From Flavobacterium aquicola (GTDB lineage Bacteria; Bacteroidota; Bacteroidia; Flavobacteriales; Flavobacteriaceae): a DNA stretch of 64,000 bases. The stretch's first letter is position 1, and each line of letters opens with the position of its first letter. This document shows positions 8,637 through 16,322 of this stretch, in pieces. A program made the position numbers and the translations under genes. The stretch covers positions 41,510 through 105,509 of the forward strand of contig NZ_QUNI01000014.1 of the NCBI RefSeq assembly GCF_003385115.1, read 5' to 3'. A model generated the notes under the pieces. That model did no database searches and had not been told where the DNA came from. It saw nothing but the letters and a program-made list of their open reading frames with translations.

Positions 8637-9083
8637 TTATCCCCATGAAGGAGGAATCTTCATTAATTGCTGCGTCCTGTAATTAATAGTATTCAGAATT
8701 TCCGAAACACAAGCACCTAGATTCTTTTTAATCTCATTGCTCCAAAAACGTAAGACTTTCCAATTGTGAGATTCTAAATAATGATTGACTTCAAGATCAC
8801 GCTGTATATTTCGTTCAATCTTTTTGATCCAATATTCTGAATTGGTTTTTGGTTTTTTTCTGGTTTCCCAATCTTTACCGTGAAAGAATTCGCCATCAAC
8901 AAAAATGGCAATTTTTAGATTTCTAAAAGTCAAATCTGGACAGCCAAAAACTTTTTTATTGTTTTTTCGGTAACGTAATCCTATATGCCATAACGCTTTG
9001 GCCAAACGTACTTCGGCTTTAGTATTTGTGCTGCGAATGACACTCATGTTTTTGGAACGCTGTAATGAAGTTAGATTGTCCAT
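8637..9083 (-). CDS. Vsr-like very short patch repair endonuclease
   Basis: A 148-residue protein of the Vsr fold, which nicks beside T:G mismatches arising from deamination of 5-methylcytosine. It contains the N-terminal RSKNMSVIRSTNTKAE motif, CPDLTFRNLKIAIFVDGEFFHG with the catalytic Asp at 63 and His at 68, and WKVLRFW near residue 110. The Cys of the zinc-site segment in E. coli Vsr is absent here. It ends the minus-strand methyltransferase island, 65 nt after the receiver-like gene. Alternatively it may act as the restricting nickase of the system, since no other nuclease is seen. Confidence 0.88.
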   Translation of the reverse strand: MDNLTSLQRSKNMSVIRSTNTKAEVRLAKALWHIGLRYRKNNKKVFGCPDLTFRNLKIAIFVDGEFFHGKDWETRKKPKTNSEYWIKKIERNIQRDLEVNHYLESHNWKVLRFWSNEIKKNLGACVSEILNTINYRTQQLMKIPPSWG

Positions 9084-9148
9084 GGCGTAACAACTTATTG
9101 AATTGACCCAAATTAAAAATTTTAAAACCTAATATGGTCAATGTTTTT

Positions 9149-10558
9149 TTAAAGATATAAAACTCCAGCTCTATTTATATGACTTCCAAGTTTAACTTGA
9201 AGGTCAGCCAATAATTGTTGTCTTAATTTATATTTTGAAGTTCTTTTTTTGGCTACATGATTTGGAATTGAGTATAAAAATTTAAAATCAAAAACAAATA
9301 AATAATCTACTTCATTTAGACTAATTGTAGCATCAGAAATATAATTAAAAGAGTTGCCTTTTTCGATTTCGTATTCTTTTTTTATTAAAAGGCCTGGTAA
9401 AATTCGACAGCAAGGCATTTTTTGTTGAGCATAATCACAAATTGGCGAAATATTTAATTCAATTTTTATAGAATTTTGAATTATGTCAGCATGAAATTTT
9501 CTGGTTTCAGCTCTTAGTATTGAATTTACTATATTGTTATAATTTGTTTTTAAAGCCAAAACTTTAAAATTCAATTTTTCATTTTTTTCATTTGCTTTTT
9601 TTTCAGCATTAGCTATTGCAGCATCTCTTTTTTCGGCAGGAATTTTTTCGTTCTGTGTAGTTTTTTCAAGTTCTAACTGTACCGATTCTTTTTCTATTTT
9701 GATGTCATCATCAACAAAAATTATTGAACCTGGTATGTCTCCTGAAAAAATGTCTTCAGATATTAATAGTTTTTTGTTGATGAGAGTAGTAAATGTATCA
9801 TCTCCTACATCTGAAATTACACCTGTAAATTCTTCCTCTTTATCATCCAAAGATTTAATAATTGAGCTTTCGAGAGTATCAATAAAAGTGTGGTTTAGGG
9901 TATAAAAAGAATTCTTTATTTTCTCCATTTCATTGAGAGCAATTACTTCTTTCCCTCCATGTGCAATTGCTAATTTGTAAAGTAAAAATTTAGCGATATC
10001 ATCCCATTTTTCATCTTTATTTATAAAATTGACAAAATTATTAATTAAGTTACCTGAAGAATTATTAACTAAATTTTCCCAAAAAGAAAAAACTTTTAAA
10101 ACTTTAAAATCCTCAGCATTCTCTTTAATATTATCAATAATAAATTGAATAGGGTCTTCGGAATTCTTAGTTGCTATTTTATCTAAACTAATACTAAGAA
10201 TTGGCTTAAATTCTTTTAAGCCATCATTAAAAGCAGCTTCTACTGCTTCTCCATATTTCTCTTGTTTTGTACTCCAATATACTAAGATATAATTACTATT
10301 TGGTTCTATGACTCTAGAAAGCCTAGCATAAATTGCTGATATTATATTTTGATCAGTAGCTTTACTGTCTACAACTAGTTCTAAATCTAAAAAAATTAAT
10401 CTAATATTCTCAACTGGATTGTCAGGCAAATCATCTCCATCTTCCGATTGATAATACAAATAAGGTATTTTTTGCTTACTAAGAGCTTTAAGCAAGCTCT
10501 TTACTTCATCATATTTATCATCAAAAATCACCACTTTCCCATTTGTTGGTAGAATCAT
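9149..10558 (-). CDS. Receiver-like protein of the methyltransferase island
   Basis: A 469-residue protein. Residues 8-110 look like a response-regulator receiver: VVIFDDKYDEV gives an acidic pair at 13-14, IRLIFLDLEL gives a candidate phospho-acceptor Asp at 58, and YILVYWSTK would be the fourth strand. A central helical, Lys/Glu-rich segment follows (about 280-335). The C-terminal third carries ISPICDYAQQK (371-378 core) and several strands; a similar S/T-P-x-CD-x-AQ signature appears in uncharacterised defence-linked proteins as I remember them. The gene starts 2 bp past the stop of the dual GHKL gene, so they are translationally coupled. Confidence 0.75.
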   Translation of the reverse strand: MILPTNGKVVIFDDKYDEVKSLLKALSKQKIPYLYYQSEDGDDLPDNPVENIRLIFLDLELVVDSKATDQNIISAIYARLSRVIEPNSNYILVYWSTKQEKYGEAVEAAFNDGLKEFKPILSISLDKIATKNSEDPIQFIIDNIKENAEDFKVLKVFSFWENLVNNSSGNLINNFVNFINKDEKWDDIAKFLLYKLAIAHGGKEVIALNEMEKIKNSFYTLNHTFIDTLESSIIKSLDDKEEEFTGVISDVGDDTFTTLINKKLLISEDIFSGDIPGSIIFVDDDIKIEKESVQLELEKTTQNEKIPAEKRDAAIANAEKKANEKNEKLNFKVLALKTNYNNIVNSILRAETRKFHADIIQNSIKIELNISPICDYAQQKMPCCRILPGLLIKKEYEIEKGNSFNYISDATISLNEVDYLFVFDFKFLYSIPNHVAKKRTSKYKLRQQLLADLQVKLGSHINRAGVLYL

Positions 10559-10559
10559 G

Positions 10560-12734
10560 CTATAATTTCTTTTTGTTCAACCTAAGAACTACTACAGCTC
10601 CATTTTCAAACTCTTCGTCTAAATCATATTCACCAATTTCTGGAAATAAAATTTGTCCTTTTTGTACTTTCATTACCTCACTAACTATATGTAATCCTAA
10701 ACCCATTCCTGAAGTCTTATCGCTAACAAATGGTTTTGTAAGTTGATGTATTGGTAGTCCAAATCCAAATCCATTATCAGCAATTAAAATATCAACATAA
10801 CTTTCATTATTATAAAGTTCTATTAAAATCTTTTTCTCAAATTTTGAGTTACTAACATCATTTTTTTTTGTTTTTCTTTCTAACCAATATATTGAATTAT
10901 CGATTATATTTACAATTGCACCGAGCATCAATCTTTTACTACAATCAATTTTACTACTTGCTCTATTTTGATAATCCTTTATTAATTGGATATTATGGGC
11001 TTTTAATCTGTACTCTACATTAAAAACAGCTCCATTGATTAACTTGATGGCATCTTCTTCCTGATTTTTTGCTTGTCTGAATAAATCACTGTAATTTTCT
11101 ATTAGCTCGTCAAGATGCTTTACTAAATTTAATATATTGGCAGGAACTGATTCTTCTGTAACTAAATAATTTAATTCAGCAATAACTTTTTGAACTTCAT
11201 GGATTCCAACTCCCATAGTCAAACCAACACCCGCACTAGTTAATAGTACTTCATTAATATGATTATAATCTTCTTCTATTTTTACAAGATGCTTAGTTAT
11301 TTCAATTTTTAAAGATTCATTTTCAATTTTAGAATCTACTAAATCTTTTAATTTTCCTAAACTATTAATTACAGGTTCTTGTTTTTCTGTCGGATTGAAT
11401 TTTCTTCTAATAGTATCTTTATCATCTTTTCTTAAAGTTTCAATAATATTTAATGTATAAAGGATTGAAGTACAAAAATCATTGAAAGCTTCATTTTCTA
11501 TGAACCCTTCTCGATTTGTTTTTTCAATTAATGCAGAACTATTTTCTTCATCTAAATCAATCACACTAAGAATAATATTGTTACTCACTCTTTTTGCGGG
11601 TATATTAACCCTTCTTAAATCTAAACTGAGCCAATCATTGCCTTTTTCACCATATTCATTGATTCGGATATTATTCCTATAAACTCTTATTCCTCCTTGC
11701 TCATCGAGGTATTCTTTAAGTAGTGCGATTCCTTGCTGATTACTTAAATCTAATGTTAATTTGTCTCTGTCAAAAATATATCCTTCGAAAGTTATTGAAC
11801 CAATACTTTTAGGATTCTCCCTATCTCCATAATTTTTAGAAAGATTCAAAATAGTTTCTTTCTTTTTACCATTTATTTTCTCCTCATATACTAAAGTAGA
11901 CCTATCCTTAATATAATCATCTTTTTCAGTTATTTCTCTACCTTTAATTCCAATTAAACTATTCCATGGAGTAAATTCATATAAAAATTCTTTTATTTCA
12001 TAACCTTCTATTTTACACTTAAAGTGCCAAAGAGAAAATTTTTGAACATCATCCCAAACAGGCATTTTATCCAATAATTTTGTATTATCAATGTCAATTT
12101 CGACACTAAATTTTCCAGTTTTATGAAAAGGAGAATTTAGGGTAAAAACAGATTTGTATAAATCTCTGACCATCTTTTTATCCCAAGCACTTCTTAAATT
12201 GGAAATTATGATTTTTGTGCCTGTTTTGTTCCCTTTAAAATATTCTGGATTAGTTCTTTCAAATACATCAAATTTAGCATCTTTCAAGTATTTGTTTTTT
12301 GCAAATTCATTCCAATCAATTCTTACTACAACTTCATTTTTATCCTTTCTTTTAGAAATCAATTCAATTTTACTTCCTAATTTATGTACGCCAAATCTTC
12401 CAATACCTTTCTCCCCTATGGGTAATCTTAAATATTTAGGGGTTCTAACTCTTTTCCTAAATAAATCTTCTTTATAATCACTTCCTGGTTCCAACCATAC
12501 ATCTTCAATAATTTTGATATCCATTCCTTCTCCTTCATCTAGAATCTCAATATACCCATTATTTTTATCTTCAACATTTCTTAATTTCACTTTAGCCCAC
12601 CTAGAATCAGCATCATAAGAATTTTTTATTAATTCTAACAAAGCAATGTTTTCATTTTTAATCAACTTATCACCTAACTGTAGTAATAATCTAGCTCTTG
12701 GCTGAAAAAAGTTTTTTTGTGATTTTAAATCCAT
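10560..12734 (-). CDS. Dual GHKL ATPase / histidine-kinase-like protein
   Basis: A 724-residue protein with two GHKL ATP-binding domains. The N-terminal one is Hsp90/MORC/MutL-like: N-box LLELIKNSYDAD (33-42), DEGEGM (66-71), GEKGIGRFGVHKLG (107-120). The C-terminal one is histidine-kinase-like: N-box VNIIDNS (about 608-614), ADNGFGFG (about 652-659), TSGMGLGLHIV (674-684). Between them a helical stretch contains VGIHEVQ with a possible phospho-acceptor His near 512. Its 5' end overlaps the methyltransferase stop by 10 nt. Together with the receiver-like neighbour it suggests a phosphorelay or ATP-switch tied to DNA modification. Confidence 0.8.
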   Translation of the reverse strand: MDLKSQKNFFQPRARLLLQLGDKLIKNENIALLELIKNSYDADSRWAKVKLRNVEDKNNGYIEILDEGEGMDIKIIEDVWLEPGSDYKEDLFRKRVRTPKYLRLPIGEKGIGRFGVHKLGSKIELISKRKDKNEVVVRIDWNEFAKNKYLKDAKFDVFERTNPEYFKGNKTGTKIIISNLRSAWDKKMVRDLYKSVFTLNSPFHKTGKFSVEIDIDNTKLLDKMPVWDDVQKFSLWHFKCKIEGYEIKEFLYEFTPWNSLIGIKGREITEKDDYIKDRSTLVYEEKINGKKKETILNLSKNYGDRENPKSIGSITFEGYIFDRDKLTLDLSNQQGIALLKEYLDEQGGIRVYRNNIRINEYGEKGNDWLSLDLRRVNIPAKRVSNNIILSVIDLDEENSSALIEKTNREGFIENEAFNDFCTSILYTLNIIETLRKDDKDTIRRKFNPTEKQEPVINSLGKLKDLVDSKIENESLKIEITKHLVKIEEDYNHINEVLLTSAGVGLTMGVGIHEVQKVIAELNYLVTEESVPANILNLVKHLDELIENYSDLFRQAKNQEEDAIKLINGAVFNVEYRLKAHNIQLIKDYQNRASSKIDCSKRLMLGAIVNIIDNSIYWLERKTKKNDVSNSKFEKKILIELYNNESYVDILIADNGFGFGLPIHQLTKPFVSDKTSGMGLGLHIVSEVMKVQKGQILFPEIGEYDLDEEFENGAVVVLRLNKKKL

Positions 12735-13954
12735 TGTAATAATTCTTTTATTTTTTTAGCAATAGCATTTGCCATTAATGGTGGAACAGCATTTCCAATT
12801 TGTTTAAATGCTGCTGAGCGTGAACCTTCAAAATAAAAATCATCAGGAAATGACTGCAGTCTTGCAGCCTCTCGGACAGAAATTGAGCGACATTGTTTCA
12901 CATCTGGATGAATATAATAATGACCATCTTTAGCGATATGTGCGACCACTGTATGGGAAACTCCTAAACCGTCAACTACTTTGTATCTATCTGTAAAAGA
13001 ACTTTCGTTTTTATGTGTTTTTAATTCTTCTGGCAGATCTGGATATTTTAATCGTTCTTTTCCTTTATTCCATTTTTGAATAGCTGTTTTATAAATAGCT
13101 AAATCTCTTGTATTATGAGGTCTTGAAATGTGTTGTGTTACAAAATCGACACCATTACGCAATTCAAATTTCTCAAGGTATTCATTCTTACTTTCTGTGT
13201 ATTTTGCTGTTATAAAACTTTGTCCTGGCTTTAATTTAGGCAAATCCTGAAAAGCATCATTCACTTTATATGTTTGGATTATTTTCTCGAACTCAGGAAA
13301 TCCAAAATCTTTTTCTTTTTTCCAGCCAACAATTATAATTCTTTTACGAGCCTGTAAAACTCCAAAATCTGATGCGATTAGAGTGTCATGATGAACTTCG
13401 TAACCGAGTCTTCTAAAATATGCTTTTAGATTTTTAAAATGTTCGCCTTTATTAGCAGTTAATAATCCTGGAACATTTTCAAAAACGAATGCTTTTGGCT
13501 TGAATTCTTTTAAAAATCTTCCGTATTGGATGTATAGCTTATTTCTTGGGTCTTTTTCAATATCTTCCTGATGCCTTCTTAATAGCGAATAGGCCTGACA
13601 TGGAGGTCCGCCAATGATTAAGTCAATTTGCTTTTTTGACTGCTTTATTTTATCAAAAAGACCTGCAATTGTTTCGTCGTTGATTTCAATATTTATAACA
13701 GAATCGAGGACTTCGTTTGGAATTTCTTTATAAAAAGTTTCTTGTGTGATTTCGTTTTTTATGTATTTGTAATATAAATCTAAATTGTTTTTTGATTTTA
13801 AATAATGATATGCAGCTCTGGTTTTAATTGTCAAACATGCTTCCGGATTCATTTCAATATGAGAGACTGGATTGAAGCCTGCCTTAATAAAACCTTCGGA
13901 CATACCCGATGCCCCAGCAAACAAATCAATAAAATTTAATTTTTTATTTTCCAT
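12725..13954 (-). CDS. DNA (cytosine-5-)-methyltransferase
   Basis: A 409-residue C5 methyltransferase. All key motifs are seen: motif I FIDLFAGASGMSEGF (8-22), motif IV GGPPCQAYS with the catalytic Cys near 119, motif VI FENV near 158-161, motif VIII QARKRIIIVG, and motif IX/X SVREAARLQSFP...QIGNAVPP. I start it at the ATG at 13954 (MENKKLNFIDLF), which overlaps the regulator gene by 11 nt; a 16-residue longer ORF would run deep into the regulator. The recognition sequence cannot be deduced. It is the second gene of the island operon. Confidence 0.93.
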   Translation of the reverse strand: MENKKLNFIDLFAGASGMSEGFIKAGFNPVSHIEMNPEACLTIKTRAAYHYLKSKNNLDLYYKYIKNEITQETFYKEIPNEVLDSVINIEINDETIAGLFDKIKQSKKQIDLIIGGPPCQAYSLLRRHQEDIEKDPRNKLYIQYGRFLKEFKPKAFVFENVPGLLTANKGEHFKNLKAYFRRLGYEVHHDTLIASDFGVLQARKRIIIVGWKKEKDFGFPEFEKIIQTYKVNDAFQDLPKLKPGQSFITAKYTESKNEYLEKFELRNGVDFVTQHISRPHNTRDLAIYKTAIQKWNKGKERLKYPDLPEELKTHKNESSFTDRYKVVDGLGVSHTVVAHIAKDGHYYIHPDVKQCRSISVREAARLQSFPDDFYFEGSRSAAFKQIGNAVPPLMANAIAKKIKELLQWI

Positions 13955-14165
13955 TCTCAAAAAAGTATTCAATAGGTTTTTTGTAATAATTTGCCAAAAC
14001 AAAAAGTTTGGCTGCGGCGATGTTTTTTACACCATTTTCAATTTTAGATAAGTTGCTTTGATTGATAATCTTATCTTGCTGCACTTTCATCTGTGTATAG
14101 CCAAGATCTTCCCTTGCTTTCACTAATTGGTGAGAAATAAATTGATTAATTTTCTTTTCATTCAT
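13944..14165 (-). CDS. XRE-family regulator of the methyltransferase island
   Basis: A 73-residue helix-turn-helix protein (HTH about residues 12-66: VKAREDLGYTQMKVQQDKI, NQSNLSKIENGVKNIAAAKLFVLANYY). Size and position match controller (C) proteins or Cro-like regulators of restriction-modification operons. It is the first gene of the minus-strand operon and overlaps the methyltransferase start. Two palindromic sites upstream (14178-14200, 14216-14232) are likely its own operators. Confidence 0.87.
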   Translation of the reverse strand: MNEKKINQFISHQLVKAREDLGYTQMKVQQDKIINQSNLSKIENGVKNIAAAKLFVLANYYKKPIEYFFENGK

Positions 14166-14177
14166 AGAATTTTTTTT

Positions 14178-14232
14178 GAATATTCCATATTACAATATTC
14201 TTACTTTAATGTTGTTATTCCATATTGGAATA
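14178..14232. promoter_or_regulatory. Paired operator-like sites upstream of the XRE gene
   Basis: The 11-mer TATTCCATATT occurs twice, at 14181-14191 and 14216-14226, exactly 35 bp apart. Each copy is part of a palindrome: GAATATT...AATATTC (14178-14200) and TATTCCA-TAT-TGGAATA (14216-14232). The sites lie 13-67 bp upstream of the regulator start, as expected for autoregulation. Confidence 0.6.
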
Positions 14233-14285
14233 ACTGCTCTTTTTCTTATAAAAAAATATTGTTTAAAATTCAGTCCCGACCAAAA

Positions 14286-14313
14286 AAAACGCCAATCTTT
14301 CGACTGGCGTTTT
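14286..14313 (-). terminator. Terminator of the ThrE operon
   Basis: On the minus strand, AAAACGCCA / TGGCGTTTT followed by a T-run; it lies just after the ThrE-like membrane gene. Confidence 0.8.
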
Positions 14314-14334
14314 GTATTTATAGAAAGGTTTATT

Positions 14335-14856
14335 CTAATTTTCTTCTTCTAAGTTTTCGAGCTGCATTTCTAAAACTTTATCGGTTTTAATCCTCTTCAC
14401 GGTTTCTTTACGGGCGATGAGCAATGGGATGGCAACTCCTGCGGACAAGGCCAAGATGATAAAACAAGCCGAAAGTCCGTTTTTTGCGGTTTCAAAGAAA
14501 AGCGTAGAGTACACTTCCGGATCTTTTTCGGCGGTTAATTTCATAACGCCTACCATCGCTTTATAGGCAAAAAATCCAGGAATCATAGGTATTAAAGCTG
14601 GAAGCGAAAATGTCATTGGCGGTGCTTTGCGATAATGTGCTGCCAAAACACTTAAAAAACCGATAAGACTTGATCCGCAGAAAGCAGCGAAAACCAATCC
14701 GAATTCGAGCGAAATCATATAAAATTTCAACAATCCTCCAAGAGCCGACATGATATAAATTGCTGCTAACGTACGGCGGGGAACATTGAACAATGCTCCA
14801 AAACCAATTCCTGCAAATCCTAACCAAATTCCTTTTTCTAATAATGCGAAATCCAT
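14335..14856 (-). CDS. Threonine/serine exporter, small subunit (ThrE_2-like)
   Basis: A 173-residue membrane protein with about five helices (GIWLGFAGIGFGALFNVP, TLAAIYIMSALGGLL, LVFAAFCGSSLIGFLSVLAAHY, MTFSLPALIPMIPGFFAYKAMVGVM, LSACFIILALSAGVAIPLLIA). The PALIPMIPGFFAYK motif is typical of the C-terminal half of ThrE-type threonine/serine exporters. Here ThrE is split into two adjacent genes; the larger half starts the operon and ends 1 nt upstream. A charged C-terminal tail follows. Confidence 0.85.
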   Translation of the reverse strand: MDFALLEKGIWLGFAGIGFGALFNVPRRTLAAIYIMSALGGLLKFYMISLEFGLVFAAFCGSSLIGFLSVLAAHYRKAPPMTFSLPALIPMIPGFFAYKAMVGVMKLTAEKDPEVYSTLFFETAKNGLSACFIILALSAGVAIPLLIARKETVKRIKTDKVLEMQLENLEEEN

Positions 14857-14857
14857 T

Positions 14858-15628
14858 TTAGTGTAAATTAAAAATTAATAATGAAACCATCAATCCCAAT
14901 GCAATGGCAAAAGCGATGACCAAGACATTTACGCCGCGTGTGGTTCCGTTTAATATGTTTCCGTCAATAAAATCGGAGAACGAATTGATCATTGGCACTC
15001 CCGGAATCAAAAACAGGACTGAGGTGGACAATGCATGTATAAAATCTTGATCGGGATTAAAATGCCAATAAGCTCCAACCAAGAAAGAAGATGTTAAAGC
15101 CGCAAAAAAGATGCAGAGATAAAAATTGAATTTGAGCTTTACCGTTTCCTGTCTTACAAACAAGCCTAGAAAAGTCCCCAAAAAGCAAAGAATCATTTCG
15201 GCCATACCTCCTCCAAAAAGTCTGCAGAATGAGGCTCCTGCCAAAGCAACCAGAAATAAAACCAAAGCTCTTGGGTATAATGGTCTTCGGTCCAGTAATT
15301 TCATTTCGTTGTTAATGCGCTCCACAGACCATTTTTCTTCGACTATTTTCCAGCTCATGGTGCTGATATCGGAAATGAGATTGAAATTAAGATGCATATT
15401 GGGCACCCATTTTACTCTGGTAAAGGTTTTGATATTGTCTTTATAAGTTAAAGTGAGCATGAGAGCATGATTGGTAATCATTAAATCCGAATTGCAGCAG
15501 AAAGCACCAGCAATCCTGCTGATGGTTACTTTGACACGTTCGGTATTGGCTCCTGCAACGATGAGTAAGGAACCTATTTCCAGGAGCATTTCTCCCAGTT
15601 CATATTTGTTTGGTTTTGCAATTTCCAT
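14858..15628 (-). CDS. Threonine/serine exporter, large subunit (ThrE/DUF1212-like)
   Basis: A 256-residue protein forming the N-terminal half of a split ThrE exporter. The cytosolic domain (MLLEIGSLLIVAGANTERVKVTISRIAGAF, residues 14-43) is the DUF1212 signature, followed by five hydrophobic segments. LIPGVPMINSFSDFIDGNI near 210 is the conserved loop. A perfect minus-strand TAAATTTG element at 15655-15662 lies 27 bp upstream. Both halves presumably assemble in the inner membrane and use the proton-motive force. Confidence 0.88.
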   Translation of the reverse strand: MEIAKPNKYELGEMLLEIGSLLIVAGANTERVKVTISRIAGAFCCNSDLMITNHALMLTLTYKDNIKTFTRVKWVPNMHLNFNLISDISTMSWKIVEEKWSVERINNEMKLLDRRPLYPRALVLFLVALAGASFCRLFGGGMAEMILCFLGTFLGLFVRQETVKLKFNFYLCIFFAALTSSFLVGAYWHFNPDQDFIHALSTSVLFLIPGVPMINSFSDFIDGNILNGTTRGVNVLVIAFAIALGLMVSLLIFNLH

Positions 15629-15654
15629 ATAAATGCGGTTGTTAATTTTACTCT

Positions 15655-15662
15655 CAAATTTA
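15655..15662 (-). promoter_or_regulatory. -7 promoter element of the ThrE operon
   Basis: The minus strand reads TAAATTTG, an exact TAnnTTTG match 27 bp before the start at 15628. Confidence 0.55.
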
Positions 15663-16161
15663 ACAAATTAGCCTCTCAAAAAGGCTGATTTTTGTCTGAA
15701 ATCAATAATTTATTTAGAGAATAAATAACAAGAGCTTTCTATCGATTTCGCTTGCCATAAAATGTAAAAATCGGGCTTGAATCGGCTGTTTTTGGAGTCG
15801 ATTTTTCGATTTTGAACTTCATTTTAGGTTTTTGACGGGTCGAAAAACGTCAGCGAAACGACTTTCGTTTGCTGAAAATTCATTTTTAAGCATAACTTTT
15901 TAATGAATTATTCTTTTTTTGAAGTTAAAAAGAGGATAATTTAATCTTTTATGATTTGGAATATGCGATTGAAGGAACGCGGATGACACGGATTAAACGG
16001 ATTTGCGCAGACAACTTATAATAATCTGAATCGATTATTATAAGTTGTATTTCGCACCTATGGAGCTTATAATCACTTAATTTTATAATTTCTACAAACA
16101 TTCCGCCACGCTGTGGCTTGATGTATATAAAAGGAATATCTTCTGATGAAAACTGCTCCCC
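15663..16161. other. Gene-free region with small palindromes
   Basis: About 500 bp without a credible gene. It contains a dispersed repeat fragment GATGACACGGATTAAACGG (15982-16000) that matches one arm of the inverted repeat at 19275-19370, and a perfect 15-bp hairpin CAACTTATAATAATC / GATTATTATAAGTTG at 16012-16047. Confidence 0.5.
16012..16047. repeat. Perfect 15-bp hairpin
   Basis: CAACTTATAATAATC (16012-16026) and its exact reverse complement (16033-16047) around a 6-nt loop; no T-run, so not an ordinary terminator. Confidence 0.6.
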
Positions 16162-16300
16162 TAGCCCTGATGGAAGCGAAAAGCCTTTTGAAATAAAATG
16201 CCATTTTTCTTGGACAAAAAGAGCGACCAGCGGAAGCTCCTTTTTGTCTTTAGAAAAATGGCAGTTTTATGAAAAAGCTTGCAGCGTACAGCAGGATTAA
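16162..16300 (+). repeat. Interspersed palindromic repeat, copy B
   Basis: Arms TAGCCCTGATGGAAGCGAAAA and CAGCGTACAGCAGGATTAA match the outer arms of copies A and C. The interior is a longer nested hairpin: TGCCATTTTTCT (16199-16210) with AGAAAAATGGCA (16252-16263), and inside it GACAAAAAG with CTTTTTGTC-like arms. Confidence 0.7.
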
Positions 16301-16322
16301 GCTCCTAACTATTACCTACAGC

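Noticed and set aside
12154..12477. 107-residue ORF antisense to the dual GHKL gene
   Set aside because: It is a shadow of a well-supported coding region in another frame.
14127..14390. 87-residue plus-strand ORF opposite the regulator promoter
   Set aside because: It overlaps the regulator operators and the ThrE terminator on the opposite strand and has no protein-like features.
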